64,000 bases of DNA from Yponomeuta sedellus (taxonomy: Eukaryota > Arthropoda > Insecta > Lepidoptera > Yponomeutidae): contig OW203738.1 in assembly GCA_934045075.1 (NCBI GenBank), positions 9,160,868-9,224,867 on the forward strand. Direction: 5' to 3'. Below the pieces are notes generated by a model. The model was not told the DNA's origin, did no database searches, and saw only the letters and a list, made by a program, of their open reading frames with translations. Below, piece after piece: positions 1 through 10,475 of this stretch; positions within the stretch are counted from its first letter, which is position 1; every line of letters begins with the position of its first letter. The translations under genes and the position numbers were made by a program.

Positions 1-555
1 TGATCTCATACCATCATAAAATTATGGGAATATGCTATTCAAAACAAGAAAAGAACACACCATTTCATTATTTATTGATAGTTTTAATTAATTTAAAATA
101 TTTTTTACAACAGAAGATATCTCTGGTTCCAATGAATGAAAATTATTACTAGGTATTACTAGTAATACTTTTCTTACTAAGTACACAGATTCCTCTTTTT
201 TTCTTATATTTAGAGATAGCAATAAAATGTCTCCATTTTCTGAGTAGGCCTTTAAATTTAGAGGGATGTCGCCCCACACCTCTCTCATTATTTATCACAT
301 TGTAGCCGAAATTAATGGGGACCCTCGTCAAATATTTTTATTTTATAAAATAAAGCGGTTGCTGTGGCGCTTGGCAGTTTAATCATATCTTTGAGGCTTC
401 AGCCCCCCTCTCTTTGTCTCATTGTGATCACGATGATGCCTTTCTGTGGCTGCAAAATTGAATACAAAGAGACTTCTAGAAGTAAACATCGGAGTCAATA
501 CACTATTTACTATCAATTGACGTGAGCAATACCTGACTGTCATCGTATTTATTAT
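1..555. other. No gene or repeat recognised
   Basis: AT-rich sequence without a convincing exon, transfer-RNA-like block or terminal repeat. Short open frames on the minus strand have no recognisable domain. Confidence 0.5.
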
Positions 556-745
556 TATTAACTAGCTGACCCAGCGAACTCCGTACCGCCTAACAGTCGA
601 TTCTTTTTTTAATTTTCTCCTCCGTAAGAAACATCCTCGTACTTCAAGGAATATCTAAAAAAAAGGAGTTAGCCAAATCGGTTCAGCTGCTCTCGAGATT
701 CGCGCTTACCAACACATTCAGCGACTCCTATTATATTATAGATAA
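556..745 (-). repeat. Interspersed repeat end (copy 1 of 2)
   Basis: Begins with AGCTGACCCAGCGAACT and contains the phrase GGTTCAGCTGCTCTCGAG and a terminal TTATATTATAGAT. The same motifs occur in the opposite orientation at 16008-16190, so this is a dispersed element tail. Similar tails are abundant in lepidopteran genomes (recollection); I cannot assign the class. Strand is arbitrary relative to copy 2. Confidence 0.6.
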
Positions 746-865
746 TAATAACTTCCATACGATACAATCACCTGTCCCGAGGCCTAATTACACGTACGAA
801 ATCCTGTCGGAATCCGGAGGTTTGTGATAGCAAATAGTGTAAAATTTGACGGACGATTGGAATCG

Positions 866-940
866 CTCAGGATTTGGTGAGCGAATTATAGGAAGGCCTA
901 TGCCTTGCAGTGGGACGTTTATAGGCTACATAAAAAAAAG
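866..940 (+). repeat. SINE 3' tail fragment
   Basis: Contains AGGCCTATGCCTTGCAGTGG followed by GACGTTTATAGGCTACATA and an A-run. The same tail recurs near 2150, 17320, 24010, 25750, 33560 (minus), 36990 and 60600. Only the 3' end of the element is present here. Confidence 0.65.
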
Positions 941-945
941 GACCT

Positions 946-1252
946 GAGTGCTTAGTGCGAGTTTGACAGATCCAATCGAATAACTTTACTACCGCGTTAA
1001 TCGAGCATTGAGTAGTGAGTATGAGTAAGTTAACCGTTCGAACTGGCAAAACGCTGTCACAGTACAAATCGCACTCGCGTTTATTCGTGTTTTAGCTGGT
1101 AAACGTGTTCACTTCTCAACGTAAACCATTACAACTCGCACTCAGCAATTTTAATTTCCATACTTTTCGCTAGGTGGCGCTTCCTCGATGCCATAGAAAT
1201 ATGAGTTTACGTTAACGCGATCGAGTAGTTAAAAAACTCGCACTAAGCACTC
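946..1252. mobile_element. MITE with 19-bp perfect terminal inverted repeats
   Basis: The left end 946-964 reads GAGTGCTTAGTGCGAGTTT and the right end 1234-1252 is its exact reverse complement. The interior (about 270 bp) is non-coding and holds further partial GCACT-CGC motifs. A non-autonomous DNA element is the simplest reading. No clear target duplication was found. It abuts the A-rich tail of the SINE fragment on its left. Confidence 0.75.
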
Positions 1253-1455
1253 TGGGAGCCGATTCTCGCCCATGTGAATTGAAAGCGTAAACGCAAAATA
1301 TTCGAAGGCGTAGACATTTGTCGCGTAAAAATATAAGATAACTCGACAGAGTCATTAGACATTTGTTTTCTCACTTGAATTAAATATAGAATGGCATTCA
1401 GAATACAGATTTTGGTTGTCGCTCGACATTTTATGTAGAATTCCAAGACATAAGC

Positions 1456-1650
1456 CTTAGCCCATGTTTCACAATGTTCAAATAATGTTCCAGATAAGGT
1501 ATCCGCAACCAGGGCTGCCGTTTGTTCTAAATTTAAATAAATATTCCTATATTGCGTGTGTTCGCTTATGGTTTCAAATTTAGAACAAACGGCAGCCCTG
1601 GTGGCGGATAGCTTATCCGGAACTTTATCTGCAGATTATGAAACTGGCCC
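1456..1650. mobile_element. Fold-back element with 27-bp perfect arms
   Basis: Bases 1508-1534 and 1576-1602 are exact reverse complements (27 bp, 41-bp spacer). Pairing continues outward with mismatches for roughly 40 more bases on each side (GATAAGGTATCCGC against GCGGATAGCTTATC). This gives a long hairpin typical of a MITE or fold-back element. It has no coding capacity. Confidence 0.7.
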
Positions 1651-1669
1651 AGAATCGTATACGACTTAT

Positions 1670-1770
1670 TGCTAAAGAAGTGAGCATTGATTCCCTTGTG
1701 CCAAACTACCTGTGCTATGGTAACCGGAAAAGAACATCAGTAATATGGAGACACACTCAGACTGAGGCCA
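1670..1770 (-). repeat. SINE tail fragment
   Basis: The segment with CCAAACTACCTGTGCTATGG, then TAACCGGAAAAGAACATC, resembles the reverse strand of tails at 24840-24930 and 25495-25570. It is a degraded fragment. Confidence 0.45.
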
Positions 1771-1989
1771 TTTGTATTTATCGAGTGTTTCGGAGGTAAA
1801 CAAATACACAATTGGACAAATCAGGTTTTATTTTATACTGAATCTATGTCAGAAAGTGGTTACAGATTTTTTTAGATGAAGTTGACTTGGTTTTCGAGTC
1901 TTGTTTATACTATATTAATATTGTAAGTATAACATTGTCTCAGCTTAGTACATTGTATGGTGTTTAAGTTACGTAGGAACATGTGTAAT

Positions 1990-2195
1990 GTTTTAGTTGC
2001 AATAGCACTCGCTCACGTGAGGGGAAACAACGTGAGGAAACCTGAATGTCCGAGGTATTGACATAGTTCAGCGCTTGAAAATGCTATTCCGCAGAGGGCG
2101 AGCGTGGTGATTAAGCCCATACACTCTATCTGAGAGAAGGCTATAGTGCCCTGCGATGGGCCTCTGACATAGGCTACTTACATAAAATGTTCTTA
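1990..2195 (+). repeat. SINE tail fragment
   Basis: Contains AGCACTCGCT, GAGGAAACCTGAATGTC, a degraded box corresponding to the CCGCGGATTGGC region of other copies, and GAGAGAAGG with CCCTGCGATGGG. It matches the body and tail of the SINE seen most completely at 60398-60650, without its tRNA-like head. Confidence 0.6.
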
Positions 2196-2209
2196 TTCTA
2201 GGTGAAAGT

Positions 2210-2760
2210 TTTAAATCGATATCAACCCTTGTTGGGTCACGGGTCTCTTCCTGCATCGCAGGAAGGTTAGGCCATACTCCACCACGGGGGTCAAGTCCGG
2301 GTTGGTGGTGGAGCAAGGCAGTGGCGGGCCTTACTGTCAGAAGTTATCAAACCGCCCATAAGGCCTCTGACATGGCTTAACGACTGCCATTACATGACAG
2401 CCGGCACCAACGGCTTAACGTGCCTTGTGAAGCACGGAAGCGCTCGGAAAAATGCCACTAGTGGTAGTCACGGGACGGTCACCCATCCAGCACCTGACCG
2501 CGCCTGTTGTTGCTTAACTCAAGTGATTGATTCCAATCACTCGGTTCGACTCGGAGGCCTTATGGGCGGCTTGATAACTTCTGACAGTAAGGCCCGCCAC
2601 TGTCTTACAATTCTCCACCAACCCGGACTTGGCCCCCGTGGTGGAGTATGGCCTAACCTTCCTGCAATGCAGGAAGAGACCCGTGCCCCAGCAGTGGGGA
2701 CATATAAGGGTTGATAACGTAACTCGGTTCGACTAGGCCACGAGCGCTTCGTTCGAAAGT
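2210..2760 (-). mobile_element. 5S-rRNA-derived SINE, with a nested second copy
   Basis: Read on the minus strand, the segment around 2545-2475 contains GAGTTAAGCAACAACAGGCG, then CGGTCAGGTGCTGGATGGGT and GACCGTCCCG. This parallels the internal promoter half of eukaryotic 5S rRNA (TTAAGCAACGTCGGGCGCGG, TCAGTACTTGGATGGGTGAC). The rest of the element runs down to about 2210 and ends in the tail CAAGGGTTGATATCGA. A second, truncated, oppositely oriented copy (2552-2721) interrupts the 5S-like head and is flanked by a 13-bp duplication. Other copies lie at 10.3, 16.9, 31.2, 31.9, 34.2 and 44.9 kb. Confidence 0.75.
2552..2721 (+). mobile_element. Nested truncated SINE copy with 13-bp target duplication
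   Basis: The 170-bp segment is the 3' part of the same element family in opposite orientation. It is bounded by ACTCGGTTCGACT at 2539-2551 and again at 2722-2734. Removing the insert and one duplicate restores the outer element's head, so the insertion is younger than its host copy. Confidence 0.85.
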
Positions 2761-2924
2761 TTTAAATAATAAAAATAAATCAATATTCATGGACATGTTA
2801 CACAGATCTCGTTAGCCCTATTCTAAGTACATCTAAATGACTTGTGCTACAGGTGCTAACTCGACGATAGATTAAATACAATAAATACATAGATAACATC
2901 CAAGACCCGAGACAAACTAGAAAT

Positions 2925-3020
2925 GTTCATTTCCTAGTTTGACCCAGTCGGGAATCGAACCCGAGACCTTCGGTTTTACAGTCAGCGTGCCAAACCGCTG
3001 CGCCACCGAGGCCGTCAAAT
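2925..3020 (-). repeat. tRNA-like SINE head
   Basis: On the minus strand the segment has an A-box-like TGGCGCAGCGGTTTGGCACG and a B-box-like GGGTTCGATTCCCGAC. The anticodon arm region does not form a clean cloverleaf, so this is a tRNA-derived SINE fragment and not a functional tRNA gene. Confidence 0.6.
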
Positions 3021-3169
3021 GAATGTAGTTTTTTCCTCCGCTATAAGCAGGCAGTAATTAAACAGTAGATACGGTATTCTTATCTTCGCTCATTTGGTCA
3101 GTTTATGTCATGAAACGAACGACGCACTTAAATGCAATCAACCAGAATCCTAGTAACTCTTATCTTTAT

Positions 3170-4040
3170 ATTTTAGGGTTTCGTACTCAAAGGGTGCCAA
3201 ACGGGACCCTATTACTCTGCCTTCACTGTCTGTCCGTCCGTTCTACCTTTAAATGGCTCTCTCTATATTAGGAACCGTAATAACCAGTTTTTTTTTAAGG
3301 AATAGTTGGTGCGGCAGATAAACCAAGTTATCATAAGACAACCTAATTTAAAATATTGTTAAAAATAAGCGGGGTCTCCTAACAACGAACATGCTTTTTC
3401 CCTGTTTTTAGGGTTCCGGACATGAAAAGGAAAAACAACGGAATCCTTACAGGATCACTTTGTTCTGTCCCGCCGTTCATCTGTCCGTCTATCTCAGAAA
3501 TGCCTAGTGGTATCGAGTTTAAATTAAGCCCATACACAGACCTGTGTACTGTAGCACACTACTTATTGAAACACTGAATTAGAAACAATAATACTTTCTT
3601 TTTATTATCTTTTTTATATCGAAACCCTAGCTTAGCTGCGAGTCTCAACACGACTGACAACTAAACAGAACGTAACGATTTCCTGTAAAATAATTCAAAC
3701 TTGACTACACAGCTGCGCCGAGAGGTATCGTTACAGTACACAGTCCCTGGAAGTTGTAAAAAATCTAAGTTAACGCACAAACAGTTAACGCCGTTTATGC
3801 CGGCAAAAAAAACGTATAATTTCGACACTCAAGGGAATCAAATTAGGTACATATGATACTTTTACTTGACCTAGAACTATAAAATTTGGTACGTAATATC
3901 GTACAAATACATGAAAAAATCTATGAAGTTCGGGAAAAGCTTGGTATAACTGCGAGTCTCGATTCCTGAACTATTTATAATATGTGTACCTAAATTTGTA
4001 CGGAACCCACGGTGCGCGAGTACAACTCGCATTTGACCGG
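3170..4040 (+). repeat. Long interspersed repeat, non-coding
   Basis: The segment holds two related blocks starting GGGTTTCGTACTC and GGGTTCCGGACATG, both with TGTCCGTC-like runs, and closes with CGGAACCCACGGTGCGCGAG followed by TCGCATTTGACCGG. A minus-strand relative of this end lies at 34762-34810. The architecture matches a family widespread in Lepidoptera (recollection). No open frame is present. The class is not determinable here. Confidence 0.6.
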
Positions 4041-4950
4041 ATCCTTTAACAGTTAAAATACACTTGAAATTGGCTGCTATATTACAAATATCCTGTTTCA
4101 GTTATCTAGTTTTTTTTTTATGGGGAAAGATAACAATGTCGCAGCAACACTAAGTGAAATTAAAGGCCAAACTAAATATGAAAATATTAATTAGAAATAA
4201 AGAAGACATTTATTCAGATTGCCACGGAAACACAAGGTAAACTAGTAGGTTACTACTAGCTGGCAGTAATTATTTCCAATCGCCTAACTGTTTTATTATT
4301 ACTCGATTGTTTTAAAAATCTAACTTTCAGTGTTTATGCCAAAATTACTTTTATTTCCTGGAGAAGGGAGCGGAAACTTTCGCAATTTCAATCATTTCTC
4401 ATTCAGGCCGAACGCCGTCACAAAGGCGTTTAAATACAAACGCAAAGAGTTCAAAATCATTCGCGTTCCTCCCGAGAGATTCGAAGATGTAAAATTTATA
4501 ATTGAGGCCCGTAAATTAAGGTGACAGCGACATTTGTGGCCCGCGGGGGCTGCGGGGCTGGCGGGGAGGGTGGGGGAAATTGACATTAGGGGAAGTGCTG
4601 CCAATATTTTATCGAGAAGGTAATTATTTGATCAGCACACTAGCTAGGGTGAATACTTGGTAGCGACCGCATTTCCTTACAATTTATGATTTAATGATTA
4701 TGATTTAATGTTGTCCGGAACACATGTCTTTCAGTGATAAAGCCGCCGTCTCGTCTGTAAGACGACCTTAAATTCCCCATTTTGTACGTGGCAGAATAGG
4801 CGCAAATCCTATGCGCGGAAAATAAAAAAAAAATCTCATCCCTTTAGTCTGTGGTCGATCGCAATGCGCGCGCATAGGAAAACTGATTATTTTTTTCCGC
4901 CATAGCGAAACATTTTTCACAACTAAAATGAAATGAGTGTTTATTATTAT
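4040..4950. other. No gene or repeat recognised
   Basis: A 64-codon open frame at 4330-4524 follows a plausible AG (AACTTTCAG) but has no recognisable domain and no partner exon. A GC-rich patch lies at 4540-4580. Confidence 0.4.
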
Positions 4951-4954
4951 TTTA

Positions 4955-5110
4955 TTCACAAGTGTGTTGAAAAACGTCGTTTGATACACGTGTGTATTGA
5001 TGATTACCGTCCTTGGCTCTCTTAAGACCCTCGCCTACGGCTCGGGTGCATCGGCTCGGCTCAATGGTGCCTCGGTGGTAATCACCAATGTTACACACTA
5101 GTACCTGTAC
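4955..5110. repeat. Fold-back repeat with CCTCGC/GGCTCGG core
   Basis: TGATTACCGTCC...(about 75 bp)...GGTGGTAATCACC forms an imperfect hairpin with the core CCTCGCCTACGGCTCGG. The left flank TTGAAAAACGTCGTTTGATAC is nearly shared with 58200-58220 (TTGAAAAACGTCGTATGATAC). Related hairpins are at 36040-36165 and 58195-58335. Confidence 0.6.
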
Positions 5111-5149
5111 TGTTATTGTACACCAGAGCACATATTATAAAACATATAA

Positions 5150-5440
5150 AGATAAAAAGTACAATTGGCGCCTTATTACAAAAAGAAATTTCTACCAGAC
5201 AACCTTACGAAGGAAAGTTGCTGGAGGAAATTAAAAAGACTGTAAGATAAGATAGGAATATTCTTTATTGTGCGCTGGAAAAAAAGGAATACAAAATAAT
5301 TACAAAGGTACATAGTACGATTGGCGGCCTTATGGCTAAAAGCAATTTCTTCCAAACAAGCTTGCGATGGAAAGTTGCTGTAGGAAATTGGAAAGTCGGG
5401 TAGCCAGTGCAAATTTGAATATTGACACATACCTACTTAA
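5150..5440 (+). repeat. LINE 3'-tail-like repeat, two tandem pieces
   Basis: Contains the recurrent phrase ATTGGCGGCCTTATGGCTAA then AGCAATTTCTTCCA and GGAAAGTTGCTG twice (about 5165-5235 and 5310-5390). The same phrase appears at 23110-23190 and 28020-28070. It looks like a 5'-truncated non-LTR retrotransposon end. No reverse transcriptase frame remains. Confidence 0.5.
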
Positions 5441-5444
5441 ACAC

Positions 5445-5600
5445 ATACTGCAGTACAATTCCACCGAACTGCGATCCCCAACCCGCATGCCCAGCGTAGG
5501 GATTCTGGGCACTACCCCCTATAATAGCACAACATGGCGCTCTATAGGGGAGGGCTATCTCCAGCAGTGGACTAGTATAGCCTGAAGACGACGACTAAAA
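5445..5600 (+). repeat. Dispersed repeat (CCGAACTGCGATCCCCAACC family)
   Basis: Contains CGAACTGCGATCCCCAACCC, then GCATGCCCAGCGTAGGGATT, ATGGCGCTCTATAGGGGAGG and CCAGCAGTGGACTA. Copies with the same order are at 35230-35395 (+), 52345-52450 (-, partial) and 54530-54670 (-). Confidence 0.65.
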
Positions 5601-5804
5601 CTTAATAATAATACACTTAAATACCTTTAGGTACTTATATAAACTGTACTCTTAGCTTAGGATATATCTTTGAAATTTCCTTTTTTATGTACAATAAAGC
5701 ATTTTTTTATGTATATATCACTCCACTTGACAAACCTTGGCATAAACTCGGCACTCTCACCGTAATTATTGAATAGTTAGGTACTTCTGATATGAATATT
5801 GATG

Positions 5805-5925
5805 AACCAACCTGGACTTGGCCCCCGTGGTGGAGTATGACTTAACCTTTCTGCGATACGGGAAAGAGACCCGTGCCCCAGCAGTGGGGACATACAAGGG
5901 TTGATAGCGAAAAGATCTCTGCCTA
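5805..5925 (+). repeat. 3' fragment of the 5S-derived SINE
   Basis: Contains CCAACCTGGACTTGGCCCCC, GTGGTGGAGTATGACTTAAC and CCAGCAGTGGGGACATACAA, ending GGGTTGATAGCG. It is 5'-truncated and lacks the 5S-like head. Confidence 0.65.
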
Positions 5926-6359
5926 CCCCGCCGAGATACAGCCGTGAGTTCACGTATTGTAATAGTATAATGTACTTCTATTTCCAGACAATAGCATTGG
6001 AATTGAACAACCTTCAATAAATAATCAACCATGTTCTTAGGAAATTACAGCCCAACTAATTTGACAATTAAGCAGTACGTTTCAAAAGGGTATAATTATT
6101 GTGACGTAATCGGAGTTCGACTTGCAGAGGCCAGTCAAGACTTTGCGAAGTTAGAGAAAGTTTGTCGTATCAAAAACTTATAACAATCTGCGTTTGGAGG
6201 CCAACTTGAGTGTGGTGAAACAACATCACGTAAGGACTGCGTGCAATATTTGTTTAGGGCGGTAATAATAATAAATTATTTGCAGATTCGCAAATCCTTT
6301 CATCGTGGCTTGGCATCGACACGCTAAGAAAAAGAAGAATAACGTACATACATACATAA

Positions 6360-6555
6360 ATAACCTCACGCCTGTATCCCAGAGGGGTAGGCAGAGACCA
6401 GGGACTGCCACTTGCCACGATCTTGACAAATCACCTTCGTTTAATCAACCTTCATAAGTCGTTGCATGCATGCACGCCGGTTGGTGATCGTGACAAGAGG
6501 CAGTCCCTCATCTCTGCCTATCCCTCTTGGATACAGGCGTGCGCTTATGTTATGC
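6360..6555. repeat. Inverted pair of repeat ends
   Basis: ACGCCTGTATCCCAGAGGGG TAGGCAGAGA near 6367-6396 is mirrored by TCTCTGCCTATCCCTCTTGG ATACAGGCGTG near 6511-6541, with GGGACTGCC / GGCAGTCCC inside. Single ends of the same repeat occur near 48840 and 50945. This is a fold-back arrangement of one dispersed repeat. Confidence 0.6.
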
Positions 6556-6557
6556 TG

Positions 6558-6703
6558 TACGTAATACAGAGAATATTGTAAAGAGGGTCGAAATTTCACT
6601 GATGCCGGTGGGTCACCCATTAGCTCAGTTGGAAAGAGCGCTGGCACGGATAGCCAGAGGTCGCGGCTTCGAATCCCGGCATGGGTGCAATTTTTAGCCT
6701 CAA
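6558..6703 (+). mobile_element. tRNA-derived SINE (family A)
   Basis: The 5' leader TACGTAATACAGAGAATATT is followed by the tRNA-like core (A-box TTAGCTCAGTTGGAAAGAGC, anticodon arm around CACGGATAGCC, B-box GGCTTCGAATCCCGGC) and the trailer TTTTTAGCCTC. The B-box carries a G-to-C change compared with other copies. The abnormal anticodon loop and the many dispersed copies argue against a functional tRNA gene. Confidence 0.8.
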
Positions 6704-6769
6704 ACTTATGTTATGTTTAATATAGGGTTTCAAACTAAGCCTTAAAATAACAAAATGTAAAACATCCCC

Positions 6770-7050
6770 ACGAACAATCACTTGTGCTGATCCCAAACTA
6801 GGATATTCTCTCTGTGCTACGGTAACTAGGTAAAGAGGTCACAAATAAGGCATGTTATCCAACCCAAGTATGGCAGCCTCTAACGGCAATCAAACCCAAG
6901 GCATCTTTCTTCGTAGTCGTATAAAAATTAGTATAAATTTAACAAAAAAATTACGAGTCACCGAGAAAAGAGAAAAAAAAGCCTGCAAAATAAAATTGAT
7001 CTACACATGGTAGGCAGATGCACTACCGCTGCACCACAAAGGCCGAATAG
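6770..7050 (-). repeat. SINE fragments
   Basis: ACAATCACTTGTGCTGATCC with ACTAGGATA (6773-6815) matches a SINE tail in reverse. GGTAGGCAGATGCACTACCG then CTGCACCACAAAGGCC (7009-7044) looks like the reverse of a tRNA-like A-box half. Together they are a degraded minus-strand SINE. Confidence 0.45.
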
Positions 7051-9240
7051 ATGTGATACTTCGGTATCAAAGCGATTTCTTTGTTTCATTAGACAATCCT
7101 AATGCGTCCTTTGATTGCCGAAATCTGGTCGGTATATTTATGTGTTCTGAAGCTTAGGCTGGAATTAGCAAAACTTTTGTTTGAGAACGACAAAACAAAC
7201 TAATCCCTCATTGTAAACAATTCACGTGTTTTTCGTTTGTCGAGAAAACTTTGCTGGTATTTTAAGAACAATTCTCCATTTCTGAATGCCCATTTTTTGT
7301 TACAGTGTGGTTCACATCAGCTCGACCTTTAACTTTTATTTGCACAATATCCGTAACACAATTGTATACAGTACATGCATAGCTTGCCTTTAACCTTTAC
7401 TATAACTCTTGACCATTCTTATTTCAACAACATAGAGTTCAGATTGGCAGATTGAAATTAATTGCTACTCATTGCTATGAGTAAACATTCTGTGACAGAT
7501 ACTTTAAAGATATGCCATGTTTTATACTCCATTAAAGAAACTTATGTACGTTTAAACTCGAATTTGATACTCTATTCACCGGATTTAGAGATAAAAACAT
7601 CACCGATTAATACTAAAGTAAACACTAAGACATGCGTGTCTCTTTAGATTAAAAAAATATTTAATATACGCGTCGAATTGATAATCTCCTTCTTGTTAGA
7701 ATTCGGTTAAAAATAAATAAAATGATTTCTCTTTAGAAACTGGCAGTAAGGGTTTGCTTCGAAGGCTAACATCAGCTTTCTTCTAACGTCTCACTGCTTC
7801 CCCTTGGTTTTAGTAATTAGAAGTAACGTTTGTTTCCATCAGTACACGTACATTGCGATAAACACGAACGATAACACTGTACTTTCGATCGTTCTTATCG
7901 CAAAGGCGCAGAGTTGATTTCCGATTTATCACTGCAATGATCGTTGTGCTGTCGTGTGTATATGTCACCCCGTCAATTCACACACGGAGATCCGGATATA
8001 ACCAGTTCCGATCAATGGCGCGAAAGCCTCCCGCTGGTTGATTTAATTTGCGCCTTTGCAAAACCCTTTGGCGCTTTCAGCAGTGACAAATCACTGCTGG
8101 GCGCCGAACGTCGTTGACGTTTCTATTATCATTCGTGGGGCACGCTTTGTTGGGTCCTTTGTGCCGTGTCCGGGTGGGAATAAGGGTGGGTTTTGCCTGG
8201 TAAGACTCGACCGAGATGCTGTTGGAGTTTTCATGCGGCTTTTTTTTTGGATTAGACGCGATTTTTCATAATTGACTCATGAATGGAGCTACCATACAGC
8301 GCAGCCTGTCATTGACATTTTGTTATAGTCCAAGGTTGAAGTTTTTAAGGTTATGAAGTTTGTATTAATAAATAAACACGTTCATAATAAGCTAGATCTA
8401 AATCATCGAAGGAGAACATAGAAACAAACACTTGGATCCATTTGCACAAGCCCGCAAATCCATTTAAAACAATTTATACTACATTCTCAGTGCAAAGAAT
8501 TATCAAAATAGTACAGTACAACACATCTTAAAAGTCCCTTCGGGAATCTACGTTCGCGCAGACTAGGAAGAAGTGTAACGAAAGTACCCGAAGCTATAAG
8601 TACATTCAACATGATCTTTAACCGATACGGTTAAGGTGCAGAATTGATTGTCGCAGGAGCGCTACCTATTTCGCTCACGCTAATATTGCTAAACTAATAG
8701 TCACTTGCTTCGATGACGTTGAATCAACCAATAGCAACAAAGGCGCGCGGCCCACCATAAAATGAAACTATCTGATTGGTCGATCAACTTGCCGCACATC
8801 CAAAATTTAGTCATCTGCACAGGTACATCCGCGAGACTTATTTCTGGTGTAGCACTGCACTAAATCTAGATTTAAGGGAACTGTGCAAGCGGCCCGTAGT
8901 AATTTAAAATTTTAAATACAACTCAAGTAGGAGCTCTTCTAAAGGCATGTTGTACTGTAGCTCACATTTTGTCACGAACCAATTATTTTATGTATTTATC
9001 AATGTCACAAAATTAACAGTAATTAACACAAAAACACACACACATGATCATAATGACTTATTTATATTCTTTCCACGTATTCCATCGGAAGCGAGGTCGG
9101 GTCTGCAGGATAGCGTATCGTACTATCAGACAGACAACACAATAAAAATTGTGCAGTTAAAAACTTTGTTACATTGTTAGACGATCCTTGAAGCAGATAC
9201 CAATATAATTACACTATAAGGAGTCTTCAAAGAACATCGG
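7050..9240. other. Gene-free stretch, nothing recognised
   Basis: No exon, terminal repeat or SINE box was seen. There are locally GC-rich patches (about 7900-8250) and CCAAT-like motifs at 8720-8790. A 71-codon frame at 8056-8271 has no known domain. Confidence 0.4.
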
Positions 9241-9258
9241 TGGATATAGATATAAAAT

Positions 9259-9537
9259 ATTATATATTAAACGGTTCGCATCGCGATTATTTATTAGGTA
9301 AAACGTAATTACTTTATTTCCTGACGTTTCGGCAGCGTAACAGTTGCCGTGGTCTCGGGTTGACTGAAGTGGCGGGTACAGTCAATTATTGTGGGTAGTC
9401 ACTATTATTTTTTTGCAGCTGGCCGACACACAACACTGACTACGTCACCTAATAAACGTTTACCTAATAAATAATCGCGATTTGACTCGTTTTAATATAT
9501 AACTATGTATGAGTATCGCGAATCATTAAGAAATACT
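9259..9537 (+). mobile_element. Fold-back retroposon insertion (family C) with 11-bp target duplication
   Basis: The right part carries the family 3' end (ACCTAATAAATAATCGCGAT, TATATAACTATGTATGAGT, ending TTAAGAAATACT). The left part (about 9262-9330) repeats that end in inverted orientation (ATCGCGATTATTTATTAGGT). The whole is flanked by AGATATAAAAT at 9248-9258 and 9538-9548, so it entered as one unit. Other copies: 10887-10971, 31312-31460 and about 58926-59040. Confidence 0.8.
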
Positions 9538-9549
9538 AGATATAAAATG

Positions 9550-10270
9550 GTTTAAGACACACTCGTATTTAAAATAAGTGACTTTCCGTTTGAAAACCCG
9601 CTGGGCAATATTTATTTGTACCTGTTACTACGAGTACCTATTACTTACTCAAATATGTACGCGTAACGTGCGATAGTTTTTTAGGATAGTTCTTTTACGT
9701 TTATATTGTTTCACTGAGATCTCTTTATTTTTACTGTGAATATCGGTTACTATGAGAATTTGTGATATAACTTCTTTGTTCTAAGTATACGGCCACTTGA
9801 TAAGGCATACGGCACTAAGAATTATTTAAAGACGAAAACCCCACTGCTACAAGGTAATAAACATATGAATGTTTCTGGTCGATTGACAAACCACGGCTCG
9901 GTGGGTCGACTAAATTGTAAAAGCGACTGTGAAACATTGGACGAAACTATACTTCGTTCTTTTTAGCATAAGAAATTTCGTAAACAAAGAAGCAATGCTA
10001 CTGCTTATTATTACGTAGATATAACATCTGAAACGTGGCTCAACAGTAAACTAAGTAGATATGTATATTTAAAAAAATATATATAAATTAGGCAGACGAT
10101 TTTTAGGTTGACTAGCCCTGCTTCTTTGTTTACGAAATTTCTAATGCTAAAAAAAACGAAGTATAGCAAAGGACAGGATGGGTTGCCGTGAAAGTGAAGA
10201 GTTCTATGCCCAACAGTGGGCTTTGATTATGGGCTAATTAGATAGATACGAAAATGTAAACATTGGTTTG
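9550..10270. other. No gene; short inverted duplicate
   Basis: TTCGTTCTTTTTAGCATAAG AAATTTCGTAAACAAAGAAG (about 9954-9993) is mirrored at about 10120-10162 (CTTCTTTGTTTACGAAATTT and GCTAAAAAAAACGAAGTATA). This makes an imperfect hairpin of about 45-bp arms around AT-rich DNA. Nothing coding. Confidence 0.5.
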
Positions 10271-10274
10271 GTTA

Positions 10275-10475
10275 ATAAGGCTTCTGACATGGCTTAACGA
10301 CTGCCACTACATGACAGCGGGCACGACCGACCTAACGTGCCTTGCGAAGCACAGAAGCGCTCGGCGCTCCGAAAAATGCCGGTCACCCATCCTGCGCCTG
10401 ACCGCGCCTGTTGTTGCTTTACTGAAGTGATTGATTCCAATCACTCGGTCCGCCTGGGCCACGAGCGCTTACTTT
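10275..10475 (-). mobile_element. 5S-derived SINE, head portion
   Basis: The minus strand shows AGTAAAGCAACAACAGGCGC, GGTCAGGCGCAGGATGGGTG and ACCGGC, a 5S-like internal promoter region. On the plus strand the body GGCTTAACGACTGCCACTAC follows. The distal tail present in the 2.2-kb and 34.2-kb copies is missing here. Confidence 0.65.

Noticed and set aside
2475..2545. 5S rRNA gene
   Set aside because: Only the internal promoter half resembles 5S rRNA; it is followed by a dispersed-repeat body and occurs in truncated copies.
4330..4524. 64-codon frame after an AG with a pyrimidine tract
   Set aside because: No recognisable domain, no matching donor-acceptor partner and no support beyond length.
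6620..6690. tRNA gene candidates (also at 14155, 19375, 20690, 20935, 22030, 24765, 27150, 40910, 60400, 63120)
   Set aside because: A- and B-boxes are good, but anticodon loops are abnormal, acceptor stems pair poorly and the same flanking tails recur at every site. They are tRNA-derived SINEs.
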